DNA from: Spirochaetales bacterium
Lineage (GTDB): Bacteria; Spirochaetota; Spirochaetia; JAIPGG01
NCBI GenBank assembly: GCA_021736255.1
Contig: JAIPGG010000014.1
Location: forward strand, 1-43,031
DNA length: 43,031 bases
Reading direction: 5' to 3'
The notes beneath the pieces are model-generated. The model worked only from the letters and a program-made list of their open reading frames with translations, had not been told where the DNA came from and searched no databases. Each line of letters starts with the position of its first letter. Position 1 is the stretch's first letter. Both the position numbers and the translations under genes were made by a program. Shown one piece after another: positions 16,656-25,460 of this stretch.

Positions 16656-19600
16656 TCACACCGGCAGGGCTATACGCCGGTAGGGTTTTCCCCGGGGATC
16701 GAGAAGCCCCTTTTCGGCATTCTCGGCCTGAGCAAACATCTCCGGGGAAGCCATGAGTGCAGACATCGACTGGTCGAAGGCCTCGGCAAGGCGGCCGGCA
16801 GCCCGGGCGATATCTTCGGGGCTTATGGAGAGAACCGCTTCCCGCTTTTGTCGCCGCAGTTCATCGGTTATCCCCAGTTTCCGTCTCCGCATACCGATAA
16901 ACCCGATACTCGAAGCCCGATAGGGCCGGGTCTCCAGCCCTACTGTCCCGATGATTCCCTGTTCGAACTCATCCTTCTCCACTCCACCGGATGCCAGTTC
17001 CTCCAGCACCGTGCGGAAAACCCACGGGCTTCCCGGCGCCTGCGGGTCCCGGTAGGTTGCAAAGCCCATAATCCCCTCGAGAGCATGGGGAATGGTAAAG
17101 GCCCCGTAAGCTCCCCGATTCATCCGTATCTCCCGCCACAGGGGCCCGGTTTTCAATATATGAGAGAGAACAGCTTCGGCAGGATGATCCCGGCTTCCGA
17201 ACCGGGCTGAGGGGATCGCCGATGCTGCATATCCGACAGCTGCCGGAATTTCAAATGCAGCGCCTCCGCCGGACTGCGGAAAACGCTCGAGGACACCGCT
17301 TTCAAAGATGTCCGGCTCCCCCCTGCCTTTGCCGGCGGACGACCCCTTGCCGGAGAACCGGTCGATAAAAGACTCTACCGCTTTACAGGCTCCGGGCATT
17401 TCCTCGTTCCCGGCGGTAATCTGTACTTCCAGCCGTCCTCTGTCCATCAGCCGATGCTGCACCGAAGACAAGAGTTCTGCGATTTCCTCTATCGGCCGAT
17501 CGGCAAGCTCCTTCAAAAAGAGCATCTGGGAAATCCCGTGCCACAGAGCCTCCAAATCAGCCGCCGGAGAAAAAGACCTGGCCGCCTCGACTCCGACCAG
17601 TGCATGCCCGCTGGGAATAATGGAAGACACGGCATCATTGCGGAACTCGTATACCAGGTCTTTCAGATGAGTGTAATCGGAAAGGTCTGTCTCGAGCATC
17701 ATAGAGCCTGCTTGGTTCAGACCTGCTTCCAATGTTTCGGATAGAGCCTTTATTCGGAACAGCATCATTGATGCGGTGCTCCCGGGATTGCCGACAATTT
17801 CATCCGCATCGAGCTGAGCGCCGAATCCACCGGTATACAATGCCATCTCCCGAAGAGCCTGTTCATAACTCATTCCCGAGCAGCCCGAGCGGGCAATAAC
17901 TCTGCCCAAGAGGGGAAGAAGGATCAGCTCTTCCTGCTTCATCCCGTCGAGAGAAAAAGCGAAATCGATATAAACGATTTTGTTCGTGTATTCATGATGA
18001 AGGTACGCAGGGACATTCCCGGCAAGCTTTTCTTCTTGTGTATCGATCGTCTGAACCTCGGCAGGCAGTTCGTCGACCGAAAGGCGGGGTATAGAGGCAA
18101 GGGCCTCCCGGCTGTCCTGCCGGGCCTGGAATTCTTGGAAGCATCGGAGATTCTCCCGGACAGAGTTCTCTCCTTCATGCTGTCCCTGTTCGGAACCGAT
18201 TCTGTCGATTGTTTGCCTCAGTTCCTTTTTCCGTTTTTCATGATAATTTTTGTCGGGTTTGAGAACAACAGTACCGACCGACTGGTTTGCTAAAAAAAGG
18301 CGGGCAATCAACGATTCAAAGAAATCCGGATTTTCTACGAGGCGGTTTTCCAGATCCTCAAACCAAGGCCGGAGAGAGACTGCCCGGCCGGGCTCAGCGC
18401 CATAGATCCAGCCTCTCATGAGTCTTTTCATCAGCCGCAACCCAAAGGGGCCTCCCCGGCCGTCCATTTCCTGGGCACGAAAAGCCACCCGTCTCAGCGC
18501 ACCGGTTCGAGTTTTTACGTCGATTCCTTCATCAGCCAGTTGCCGGAGAGTCCGCTCGATGAGCTTTTTCATTTCCGGCATCCGATCGCCTTCGCTTCCG
18601 CGCAGTCCCACGGTAAAAACAGGAACCATCAAGTCGAGCTCCAACCCGCTGACGGGAGAGAGGTCCTCTCCTAGTCCGGATTCAACCAGGGCTCTGCGCA
18701 GGGGCGAACCGGCATTGCTTAAAAGAATCTCGCTCAGCACTTCCAGGGCTATCCGGTCGGTAGGCTCGACAGAGTCGTCGAAACGCCAGCTCATAAGCAG
18801 GGTAGTACGTTTCGATTCATCCTCCTGTTCCCCGAGAGGAAAGGTTTTCTCTTCGTGGACCGGTACCTGCAGAGCGGAAGGCGCTGGGATTGTCAACTCC
18901 GGTCCCATACCGGAAAAACGAGAAAGAAACTCCCGGTTCAGAAAATCGAGATGCTTTTCGGTCGGAATATCTCCATAAAGAAATATTCGGGTATTCGTGG
19001 GATGGTAACAGGTGCGGTGAAACTCGAGAAAATTATCATAACTCAAATCAGGAATAGCAAGGGGATCGCCCCCCGAATCATGGGCATATACCGAATCAGG
19101 GAAAAGCGGGCGGTACGACCACTCCCCGGCCAAAGAGTCGGGAGAGGAATAATTGCCCTGCATTTCGTTAAATACCACCCCCGTTACCTCGAGGCCTGAA
19201 TCATTCGGCACAAAACGTCTGCCTTCCTGCAGAAACGCCCCCCGTTCCAGGAGGGGGAAAAACACGGCATCCCCATAGACCTGCATGAGATTGTAGAAAT
19301 CCTTCTCGTTGATGCTCGAAGCAGGATAAATGGTCCGATCGGGAAAGGTCATGGCATTGAGAAAGGTTTGGAGACTGCCTTTCATGAGTTCGACAAAGGG
19401 GTCCTTTACCGGAAACCGCTCTGAACCGCACAAAACCGAATGTTCGAGGATGTGGGCTACCCCGCTGCTGTCGGACGGTGGCGTGGGAAAAGCAAACGCA
19501 AAGAGGTTTTCCCTGTCATCCCGCAGCACATGGTATATGCGGCAGCCAGTCTTTTCGTGTACGGCTTCGATTCCTGTTCCCTGATATTCATTCAAAGATT

Positions 19601-19658
19601 CCACCGATATGATGCGGAAACCCGAAATGTGCTGATCAGGCTTTAGCTGATTATTCAT
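16656..19658 (-). CDS. M16C-family zinc metallopeptidase (presequence protease-like)
   Basis: A 1000-residue peptidase. His69-Ile-Leu-Glu72-His73 is the inverted zinc site HxxEH of the pitrilysin/insulinase clan, and the GSERFPVKDPF and NAMTFPDRTIYP segments just after it are typical of the M16C (PreP, CYM1) subfamily. Four homologous domains in one chain form a closed chamber that degrades unstructured peptides. No signal peptide is present, so it is probably cytoplasmic. The ATG at 19658 is chosen because AGGGA lies 6 nt before it and conserved sequence begins soon after; an upstream in-frame start would add an unconserved stretch. It is convergent with pbpC (87-nt gap). Confidence 0.93.
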   Translation of the reverse strand: MNNQLKPDQHISGFRIISVESLNEYQGTGIEAVHEKTGCRIYHVLRDDRENLFAFAFPTPPSDSSGVAHILEHSVLCGSERFPVKDPFVELMKGSLQTFLNAMTFPDRTIYPASSINEKDFYNLMQVYGDAVFFPLLERGAFLQEGRRFVPNDSGLEVTGVVFNEMQGNYSSPDSLAGEWSYRPLFPDSVYAHDSGGDPLAIPDLSYDNFLEFHRTCYHPTNTRIFLYGDIPTEKHLDFLNREFLSRFSGMGPELTIPAPSALQVPVHEEKTFPLGEQEDESKRTTLLMSWRFDDSVEPTDRIALEVLSEILLSNAGSPLRRALVESGLGEDLSPVSGLELDLMVPVFTVGLRGSEGDRMPEMKKLIERTLRQLADEGIDVKTRTGALRRVAFRAQEMDGRGGPFGLRLMKRLMRGWIYGAEPGRAVSLRPWFEDLENRLVENPDFFESLIARLFLANQSVGTVVLKPDKNYHEKRKKELRQTIDRIGSEQGQHEGENSVRENLRCFQEFQARQDSREALASIPRLSVDELPAEVQTIDTQEEKLAGNVPAYLHHEYTNKIVYIDFAFSLDGMKQEELILLPLLGRVIARSGCSGMSYEQALREMALYTGGFGAQLDADEIVGNPGSTASMMLFRIKALSETLEAGLNQAGSMMLETDLSDYTHLKDLVYEFRNDAVSSIIPSGHALVGVEAARSFSPAADLEALWHGISQMLFLKELADRPIEEIAELLSSVQHRLMDRGRLEVQITAGNEEMPGACKAVESFIDRFSGKGSSAGKGRGEPDIFESGVLERFPQSGGGAAFEIPAAVGYAASAIPSARFGSRDHPAEAVLSHILKTGPLWREIRMNRGAYGAFTIPHALEGIMGFATYRDPQAPGSPWVFRTVLEELASGGVEKDEFEQGIIGTVGLETRPYRASSIGFIGMRRRKLGITDELRRQKREAVLSISPEDIARAAGRLAEAFDQSMSALMASPEMFAQAENAEKGLLDPRGKPYRRIALPV

Positions 19659-19742
19659 TCTTTCCCTGTCCTTTCGCAATTCTGATGTTTGTAGTAAAAC
19701 ATAATACAAGCACAAGGTTATGAGAATACGGTGGAGTAAAGA

Positions 19743-19811
19743 ATGACAAATCTCTTTGTGAAGCGGCTGCTTATGAACCGTCCGGCCCTTTATCTCAGGG
19801 GAAAAGAATAA
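19743..19811 (+). CDS. Possible 22-residue leader peptide upstream of epmA
   Basis: ATG 19743 begins a frame coding MTNLFVKRLLMNRPALYLRG followed by KE, ending in TAA at 19811. GGTGGAG lies about 5 nt before it, a better ribosome site than that of the next gene. The stop is only 5 nt before the epmA ATG, so ribosomes finishing the leader could restart there. The peptide is basic and resembles nothing I know. It may be chance; its spacing is the main argument. Confidence 0.35.
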   Translation: MTNLFVKRLLMNRPALYLRGKE

Positions 19812-19816
19812 GCGGT

Positions 19817-20803
19817 ATGATGCGCGAGCTTCTCAAAAAAAGGGCCGAACTCACGAGCCTGATCAGAGATTTTTTTGTTGAGAAAGAATTTCTCGAGGTC
19901 GACACTCCTTCTCTATCCCCTGCCTTGATACCCGAAGCGCCGATCGAGGTATTCGGCACCTCCTATATCGATCCATACGGAGAGGAGTCAGAGGGGGCGC
20001 AGGAGCTGTTTCTCATTCCATCCCCCGAGGTATGGATGAAGCGCCTCCTTTCGGAGGGGTCGGGCAGCATCTTCCAGCTTGCCCACTGCTTCCGGAATGC
20101 CGAGTCTCTCGGCCGGATCCACAACCCCGAGTTTACTATGCTCGAGTGGTATGAGGTTGATGCGGATTACCTCGATGAACTCGAGGTGGCCGAGGAACTT
20201 CTTACCCGTCTGAGCCAGGGCTCGGAAACGAAGGGCCTTTGCCCTCCGGTCCACCGTATAACCGTAGAACAGGCCTTTGCCGAATATGCCGGCATCGAAA
20301 ATCTGGCCGGTCTCGATTTCAATGGCCTCTTCGAGGCCGGCCGCCGAGCAGGGATAAACCTCTCCGCTTCTGCGGAAAGCTACGAGGACGTGTTTCATAC
20401 CATACTGGTCGACCGGGTAGAACCGGCCCTCCCGGTCGACCGCCCGGTGGCCCTCATCGACTACCCCGATGCCGTACCGACACTGGCACAGAGGAAGACA
20501 GGGACCCCCTGGGCCGAGCGATGGGAACTCTATGCCGGAGGCGTTGAGCTGATCAACTGCTATACCGAGGAACGGAATCGGGAAAGGGTTCAAAACTTTT
20601 TCGAGACTGAAACAAAACGAAAAACCCGGGCGCGTGTTCCCCATCCGCCGGACCTTCCTCTCATCGAAGAGATGGCAGAGCGCCTTCCGGTCTGCTCGGG
20701 CGGTGCTCTGGGATTCGACCGTCTTCTTATGCTTCTATCCGGGCAGAAAAGCCTCGAGGGGGTGATTCTCTTCCCCCTTTCTGCTATACTGAACCAACAA
20801 TAA
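19817..20803 (+). CDS. epmA: EF-P lysine ligase (EpmA / PoxA / GenX family)
   Basis: A 328-residue class II aminoacyl-tRNA-synthetase-like protein without an anticodon-binding domain. Motif 2 is seen in FQLAHCFRNAE followed by GRIHNPEFTMLEWYE, the GGVELINCYTEE segment matches the lysine pocket region, and motif 3 is GGALGFDRLLML. In the known family it activates (R)-beta-lysine or lysine with ATP and joins it to a conserved lysine of EF-P. The efp gene follows 35 nt downstream, supporting this role over a tRNA synthetase. Start: ATG 19817, with ATG 19820 as an alternative. The Shine-Dalgarno sequence is weak, so coupling to the preceding leader frame is possible. No EpmB aminomutase gene is in the window. 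Confidence 0.9.
   Translation: MMRELLKKRAELTSLIRDFFVEKEFLEVDTPSLSPALIPEAPIEVFGTSYIDPYGEESEGAQELFLIPSPEVWMKRLLSEGSGSIFQLAHCFRNAESLGRIHNPEFTMLEWYEVDADYLDELEVAEELLTRLSQGSETKGLCPPVHRITVEQAFAEYAGIENLAGLDFNGLFEAGRRAGINLSASAESYEDVFHTILVDRVEPALPVDRPVALIDYPDAVPTLAQRKTGTPWAERWELYAGGVELINCYTEERNRERVQNFFETETKRKTRARVPHPPDLPLIEEMAERLPVCSGGALGFDRLLMLLSGQKSLEGVILFPLSAILNQQ
20785..20790 (+). promoter_or_regulatory. Possible internal -10 box before efp
   Basis: TATACT at 20785-20790, inside the last codons of epmA and 48 nt before efp. No good -35 box is found at 16-18 nt, so an internal promoter is only possible. Confidence 0.2.
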
Positions 20804-20838
20804 TGCTCAATTTTCAGGAAGCGAGGTAGATTTTTCTC

Positions 20839-21402
20839 ATGATCAAAGCAGGTCAAATCGACAAGGGTATGTGTCTTCTCTTTCGTGCAGATCCCTATCT
20901 GGTAGCCGAAAGGGAATTCGTGAACCCGGGAAAAGGGGCGGCCTTTGTCCGGCTGAAACTGAAAAACCTGAAAACCGGCCAGGTGCTCAGGGAAACAATG
21001 AAAACCCAGGAACAGGTTGAAGATATTCACGTTGATGATTACCCGTTTCAGTATCTTTTTGCCGACGGCGACAGCTATCATTTTATGAACACCGAAAACT
21101 ATGAACAGATCGAAATTCCTATGGCCGGGGATGAAGAAAAACAAAATTACCTGAAAGAGGGAGAAACCTACGACATCGTCCTCTGGGATGAAACCCCTAT
21201 CGACATAAAGATTCCCTATAAAATGGTTTTTGTTGTGACAGAGGCTGAAGATGCGGTCCGGGGTGACACTGTTACCGGGGCAACAAAAACCGTGAAAGTG
21301 GAAACCGGTCTCCAGGTGAAGGTCCCTATCTTCATCAACCAGGGAGATAAAATATTGGTGAATACCGAAAGCAACGAATACGTTGAACGAGTAAACACCT
21401 GA
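20839..21402 (+). CDS. efp: Translation elongation factor P
   Basis: A 187-residue three-domain EF-P, which binds between the P and E sites and relieves stalling at proline runs. The modification loop reads FVNPGKGAAF, with Lys32 as the expected target of EpmA (equivalent to Lys34 in E. coli). The segment YHFMNTENYEQIEI closes the first half, and the C-terminal OB domains end with VKVPIFINQGDKILVNT and EYVERV. GAGGT lies 12 nt before the ATG. It follows epmA by 35 nt and precedes the Rrf2 gene by 12 nt, so the three form one operon. Confidence 0.96.
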   Translation: MIKAGQIDKGMCLLFRADPYLVAEREFVNPGKGAAFVRLKLKNLKTGQVLRETMKTQEQVEDIHVDDYPFQYLFADGDSYHFMNTENYEQIEIPMAGDEEKQNYLKEGETYDIVLWDETPIDIKIPYKMVFVVTEAEDAVRGDTVTGATKTVKVETGLQVKVPIFINQGDKILVNTESNEYVERVNT

Positions 21403-21414
21403 AAGGATCATACC

Positions 21415-21867
21415 ATGCGTATTACTACAAAGGGCCGATATGCCTTACGGGCAGTCCTGAATCTCGCCGCCTCCTATGATGGGAAACCCATCTCTATCCG
21501 CAAAATAGCAGAAGAGGAAGAAATATCTCCGGAGTTCCTCGAACAGATATTCTTCAACTTGAAAAAAGCCGGAATTATCGACTCGGTCCGGGGGCCGGGC
21601 GGCGGCTTCATGCTCAAACAATCAATCGATGAGGTCTCGGTCAAGGATATTTTTCTGGCAGTAGGAGAAACCCTGGGCATTACGCCCTGCACCTTCTGCA
21701 CGGAAGACGAAACCCCATGCCCCCGTCAGGATAACTGCATAACCTATCAAGTCTGGAAAGAAGCAGCAACGAAAATTCAGGATCATTTTGCTGAACTTAC
21801 CATAAGAAAAATCCTGGATGAACACGGTCCCATTCTCTACGACAAGAAAACTGCAGCAAACAGCTGA
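21415..21867 (+). CDS. Rrf2-family transcriptional regulator with four cysteines
   Basis: A 150-residue regulator. The winged helix-turn-helix is at residues 1-70 with the family signature MRITTKGRYALRAVLNLA and LEQIFFNLKKAGIIDSVRGPGG split over the recognition region. Residues 92, 95, 102 and 108 are cysteines in PCTFC, PCPRQ and NC contexts, placed where IscR-type members bind a [2Fe-2S] cluster. The CxxC spacing differs from IscR, so cluster binding is inferred. AAAGGAT lies 8 nt before the ATG. It is the last gene of the epmA-efp operon; its targets are not visible. The MscS gene is convergent, 8 nt away. Confidence 0.9.
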   Translation: MRITTKGRYALRAVLNLAASYDGKPISIRKIAEEEEISPEFLEQIFFNLKKAGIIDSVRGPGGGFMLKQSIDEVSVKDIFLAVGETLGITPCTFCTEDETPCPRQDNCITYQVWKEAATKIQDHFAELTIRKILDEHGPILYDKKTAANS

Positions 21868-21875
21868 ACCATAGG

Positions 21876-23009
21876 TTAATTCTTTTTAATGTGCAGATCC
21901 ACCTGAGGAAAGGGAATCGTGATACCATTGTCACGAAAGGCTCTCCACAATTCGAGGTTGTTCCACCAGTACGCTTCGAATTTATCTGTAGCGTTATCGA
22001 TCCAGATAAGAAGCTTGCACTCAATCCCTGAATCAGCGAATTCACTCACTCTTGCCTTTACCCGCTTTTCCGGGGTGAGGTAGGGAGAGCGATACCCTAC
22101 TTCCTCCATGACCTTGAGTACACGCTCAATATCCGACTCATAGGCGACCTGTATGGCATTGATCAGAACAATCCTCGAATCAGAAAAAGAGTAGTTGTGA
22201 ACAGGATTTTTTGTGATGTGCGAGTTCGGCATCACGATCGTTTCATTGGTGACAGTGTTGATAATCGAAGAAAGTGTTCGTATCTCCACTACATCACCAT
22301 CGAGATTGTCGACCAGGATGCGGTCCCCCTCTTTTATTGGGCGTGAAAAAATAATAACCAAACCGGCAAAAAAGTTCGCTACTACATCCTGGAGACCGAA
22401 GCCGAGACCGATACCAAGGACACCAAAGAGAACGGCCAGTGCCGAAAGATTGATACCGATAATCGAAAGGCCGATGACCAGGACCAGAACAAGGGTTCCG
22501 TAACGGACCAGGTTCCCAATGGAAGAACGCTTCCCGTCATCGATGCTTATGGTGTGCATCAAGGATTTGTTTACAAATCGGCGAGCCAGCTTCGAAAGCC
22601 ATCCGGCAATATAAAAAATGGGAATCAAAAGAATCAGGGTGATAATGGAAATTTTCGTGGAACCCGATTCAAAAATGGGCTGAGTCAGAATTTCCCCGAT
22701 CCGGCTCCCGTATTTCTGCATTTCGGCTCCGAAGATGCGCCCGGCAAAAATACCTATTACAACAATGAATATCAGCCGGATTACCAGCTTTATCCACCAA
22801 TAGATCCGCCCCTGCACATTCGTTTCCAGTCTTCCACGGGAAAGGAGCTTCCGCATCCCGCGGAGTACCAGTTTGAAACCGATAAAAAAGGCAAGAACAG
22901 GCAAACCGAACTCAAAAATCAATTCGAAGAGGCTAAACGGGAAATCAATGGGCCCGAGGACTATATCGGCGGTAAGTATATCGAGAACACGGTTATAAAG
23001 CTCTTCCAT
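21876..23009 (-). CDS. Small-conductance mechanosensitive channel (MscS family)
   Basis: A 377-residue inner-membrane protein. The N-terminal part has helices at about residues 25-55, 70-95 and 115-140. The pore helix TM3 is clear: ALAVLFGVLGIGLGFGLQ followed by DVVANFFAG, a Gly/Ala-rich segment with the conserved Gln. The cytoplasmic beta domain follows (EGDRILVDNLDGDVVEI; IVMPNSHI), and the C-terminal domain ends with IPFPQVDLHIKK, as in MscS/YbdG-type proteins. Such channels release solutes on hypo-osmotic shock. AAGGAGA lies 11 nt before the ATG. No clear promoter is seen; the sirtuin promoter lies on the other strand upstream. Confidence 0.93.
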   Translation of the reverse strand: MEELYNRVLDILTADIVLGPIDFPFSLFELIFEFGLPVLAFFIGFKLVLRGMRKLLSRGRLETNVQGRIYWWIKLVIRLIFIVVIGIFAGRIFGAEMQKYGSRIGEILTQPIFESGSTKISIITLILLIPIFYIAGWLSKLARRFVNKSLMHTISIDDGKRSSIGNLVRYGTLVLVLVIGLSIIGINLSALAVLFGVLGIGLGFGLQDVVANFFAGLVIIFSRPIKEGDRILVDNLDGDVVEIRTLSSIINTVTNETIVMPNSHITKNPVHNYSFSDSRIVLINAIQVAYESDIERVLKVMEEVGYRSPYLTPEKRVKARVSEFADSGIECKLLIWIDNATDKFEAYWWNNLELWRAFRDNGITIPFPQVDLHIKKN

Positions 23010-23061
23010 GGATGAGGGTCTCCTTCTCTTGTTGTTAATATCGGCACCGCTGACATGGCGC

Positions 23062-23091
23062 TTGACAAAAGGCGGGGGCGCTCCCTAGGCT
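23062..23091 (+). promoter_or_regulatory. Promoter of the sirtuin gene (leaderless type)
   Basis: TTGACA (23062-23067), 18-nt spacer, TAGGCT (23086-23091), then 6 nt to the ATG. No Shine-Dalgarno sequence fits between. Confidence 0.5.
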
Positions 23092-23097
23092 GATAGT

Positions 23098-23844
23098 ATG
23101 GAAAACACGGAAATTCAAAACATAAACAATGCTGCAGAACGCATAGCCGGCGCCAAGCATCTCACCGCTTTTACCGGGGCGGGGATCTCCGTAGAAAGCG
23201 GAATCCCTCCGTTTCGAGGAGAAGGCGGATTATGGAACACCTACGACCCGGAAATTCTCGAACTCTCCTATTTCTATCGAAACCCTCGGGAGTCTTGGAG
23301 TGCAATCAAGGAAATATTCTACGACTTTTTTACCGACAGCGATCCAAACCGCGCACATGAAGTACTGGCTGCCTGGGAACAACGCGGACTATTGCAAACG
23401 GTAATTACCCAGAACATAGACAACCTTCACTTTCGAGCGGGGAGCAGGAACATCGTTGAGTATCACGGAACTTCACGGACCGTCAGTTGCACTTCCTGTG
23501 GAAAAAACTACCAGGCCAATGCGGAACTCCTTGCAAACATTCCCCCCGCCTGTGAAGAATGCGGAGGCCTGTTGAAACCCGATTTCATTTTCTTCGGGGA
23601 AGGTATTCCCTCTCAGGCGGTTACAGGGTCTGCAGAAGCGGTTAACAAAACGGATGTCATGATCCTGGTAGGAACAACCGGCGAAGTATTTCCTGCCGCG
23701 ATGGTTCCCTATGATGCCAAACGGAGCGGAGCTTACATTATAGAAGTGAACCCGAACCCCTCGAGTTTTACCGAAGCCATTACCGACTTGTTTATCCAGG
23801 AAAAGGCCGCCCGGGCTATGGACCTTTTAGAACAGGCCCTTTAG
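23098..23844 (+). CDS. Sir2-family NAD-dependent protein deacylase (sirtuin)
   Basis: A 248-residue sirtuin. Residues 27-40 carry the NAD-binding motif GAGISVESGIPPFR, residues 104-115 TQNIDNLHFRAG, and His123 in EYHGT is the catalytic base. A structural zinc site is formed by Cys131, Cys134, Cys152 and Cys155. GTTGEVFPAA and EVNPNPS complete the Rossmann fold. Sirtuins remove acyl groups from lysines while splitting NAD to nicotinamide and O-acyl-ADP-ribose. The family's Tyr/Arg pair that marks desuccinylases is not evident. The nicotinamide released could feed PncA, coded 2.3 kb downstream. The ATG at 23098 is read as leaderless. Confidence 0.93.
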   Translation: MENTEIQNINNAAERIAGAKHLTAFTGAGISVESGIPPFRGEGGLWNTYDPEILELSYFYRNPRESWSAIKEIFYDFFTDSDPNRAHEVLAAWEQRGLLQTVITQNIDNLHFRAGSRNIVEYHGTSRTVSCTSCGKNYQANAELLANIPPACEECGGLLKPDFIFFGEGIPSQAVTGSAEAVNKTDVMILVGTTGEVFPAAMVPYDAKRSGAYIIEVNPNPSSFTEAITDLFIQEKAARAMDLLEQAL

Positions 23845-23884
23845 TTCGGGTCCACTATCTACGACAAATTGTCTTCCGGCCGTA

Positions 23885-25354
23885 TCAGGAACCGGTTTTC
23901 AGGGACTCTTCTGCTTCTTCCTTCGAGTTGGGCTGAACATACTCGCGTTTCCATTTATCTGCTGTTGCACTTTCTATCTCTTCACCAAAGCGCACCATAC
24001 CCTTGTAGTAATCGTCGTCCTCGAGAGCATGAGCGGCATCTTCATTGGCCGGTTGAGCCTCGACCTTGTCGATTATCTCGCGCATATCCCAGTGGTGGTC
24101 CTTGATGGGACAGGGAGTGAACATGTTACCCAGCTTCCCGGACTCGGGCTCGAAATAATTCTGCTGCCAGGCCCGAATCTCTTTCATGAAGTCGGAATTG
24201 ACTACGTCGTTTATGGTTCCGCCCTGTTCAAAGGTCTTGATGATATTGTCCTTGGTGTAGGGATTAAACACACAGGGCATAACATCTCCGTTCCAGTCAA
24301 TATAGACATAGCCTCCGGAACGTCCGGCCGAAAGGCAGCCGTTACTAATGGTCCCGCTGTTCCAGAAGTCGGCTATGAAAAGTTCCTCGTCGTACATCCA
24401 GCGGTACATCTTGTCGAGCAGATCCTTGCGCTGCTGAGGGGTAACCATGAGATCCAGACTGTAACTCCGCCCGATAGGCATGTACTGGAACATCCACATG
24501 TAATAGACATGGAGCTGGTTCATGTAGTAATCGATGAACTCAGGGCTCAGCACGATATCGGCGTTCTTGTTGGTAGCGGTAACCGAGATCCCGTAAACGA
24601 CGCCGGCTTTATGGAGGCGTTCGAAGGCCTCTCTTATCTTCTTGTGGATGCCCTTGCCGCGGCGCTCGTCGGTTTCTTCTTCGAACCCTTCAACCGAAAT
24701 GGACGGCGTAATATTTCCGAGCTTGGCCATTCTGTCGGCGGCCTCATCGGTGATCAATGTGCCGTTGGTGTACATGAGAAAGAACACATCCGGATGCCGT
24801 TCCACGAGGTCGAGGATGTTTTTCCCCTTACTGTGGTACATCATGGGTTCGCCCCCGGAGATGACCACAAAATGGGACCCCCACAGCTCCTTTTGTTCAC
24901 GCACAATACGATCGACATAGTCAAAGTCCATGTGGATATTGGTGTTTTCACTGCTGGCGGCATAACACCCGACACAGCGGAGATTACAGTGCTTGGTTGG
25001 GCTAATGGTGGTAAAACGCGGCGGGCGCTGCCCGTATTTTGCCTCGTACGCATCGAATATAGCAGTATTATCTCGTTGGATAATGTGGCCGAAACTCGAA
25101 AAGAGTTTTTTCACCGTATCCTTTCTGGCATTCCCGTCTGAAATCCAGTGGTCGAATACTTCAATCAGGTTATTCATCATCTGGCCCTTGTCTCTGGCCA
25201 TAAGGTACGGCATTCCCCGGTTTTGTTCCCGTTCGATAACATCGTCTATGCGGGATTTCAATATTCTCTTTCCCAAGTGTCGAAACGCCGGGAGTAACAT
25301 GAGAGAAGAAACCGTTTTCATGGTAAAAGTTGAAAGTAGTGTATTTTTAGACAT
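23885..25354 (-). CDS. Radical SAM protein with C-terminal SPASM-like region
   Basis: A 489-residue protein. Cys123, Cys127 and Cys130 in KHCNLRCVGCYA ligate the [4Fe-4S] cluster that cleaves S-adenosylmethionine, and ISGGEPMM is the SAM-contacting GGE motif. The C-terminal half has further cysteines (NGCLSAG, DVMPCVFNPY, FTPCPIKDHH), suggesting an auxiliary cluster as in SPASM proteins. The first 100 residues are basic and partly hydrophobic near 15-25, so membrane contact is possible. The substrate is unknown, and no small peptide substrate gene is visible beside it. AAGGGGAAGG precedes the ATG at 25354. It is divergent from tetR, with a 25-bp inverted repeat just past its likely transcription start. 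Confidence 0.88.
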   Translation of the reverse strand: MSKNTLLSTFTMKTVSSLMLLPAFRHLGKRILKSRIDDVIEREQNRGMPYLMARDKGQMMNNLIEVFDHWISDGNARKDTVKKLFSSFGHIIQRDNTAIFDAYEAKYGQRPPRFTTISPTKHCNLRCVGCYAASSENTNIHMDFDYVDRIVREQKELWGSHFVVISGGEPMMYHSKGKNILDLVERHPDVFFLMYTNGTLITDEAADRMAKLGNITPSISVEGFEEETDERRGKGIHKKIREAFERLHKAGVVYGISVTATNKNADIVLSPEFIDYYMNQLHVYYMWMFQYMPIGRSYSLDLMVTPQQRKDLLDKMYRWMYDEELFIADFWNSGTISNGCLSAGRSGGYVYIDWNGDVMPCVFNPYTKDNIIKTFEQGGTINDVVNSDFMKEIRAWQQNYFEPESGKLGNMFTPCPIKDHHWDMREIIDKVEAQPANEDAAHALEDDDYYKGMVRFGEEIESATADKWKREYVQPNSKEEAEESLKTGS

Positions 25355-25376
25355 AACCTTCCCCTTCGAAACTTTT

Positions 25377-25401
25377 TCGAACAAAACACGGATTTGTTCG
25401 A
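25377..25401. promoter_or_regulatory. Inverted repeat, probable TetR-type operator
   Basis: TCGAACAAA (25377-25385), 7-nt spacer, TTTGTTCGA (25393-25401): perfect 9-bp arms in the radical SAM/tetR intergenic region. It lies 23 nt before the radical SAM start codon and just past its probable transcription start near 25408, where a bound repressor would block it. Confidence 0.65.
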
Positions 25402-25414
25402 TTTCAGTCTTAAA

Positions 25415-25441
25415 AATATAAGATTACCCGCCAAAAATCAA
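25415..25441 (-). promoter_or_regulatory. Possible promoter of the radical SAM gene
   Basis: Minus strand: TTGATT (25441-25436), 15-nt spacer, TATATT (25420-25415). The spacer is short, so the assignment is tentative. Confidence 0.35.
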
Positions 25442-25460
25442 GTGAAGGATAGGGTCTTTC

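Noticed and set aside
24029-25141. 370-codon open frame antisense to the radical SAM gene
   Set aside because: The opposite strand carries all radical SAM motifs; this frame shows none of its own.
23885-25354. Radical SAM protein as EpmB or a peptide-modifying maturase
   Set aside because: Length, cysteine layout and C-terminal region do not match lysine 2,3-aminomutase, and no small precursor peptide gene is visible beside it.
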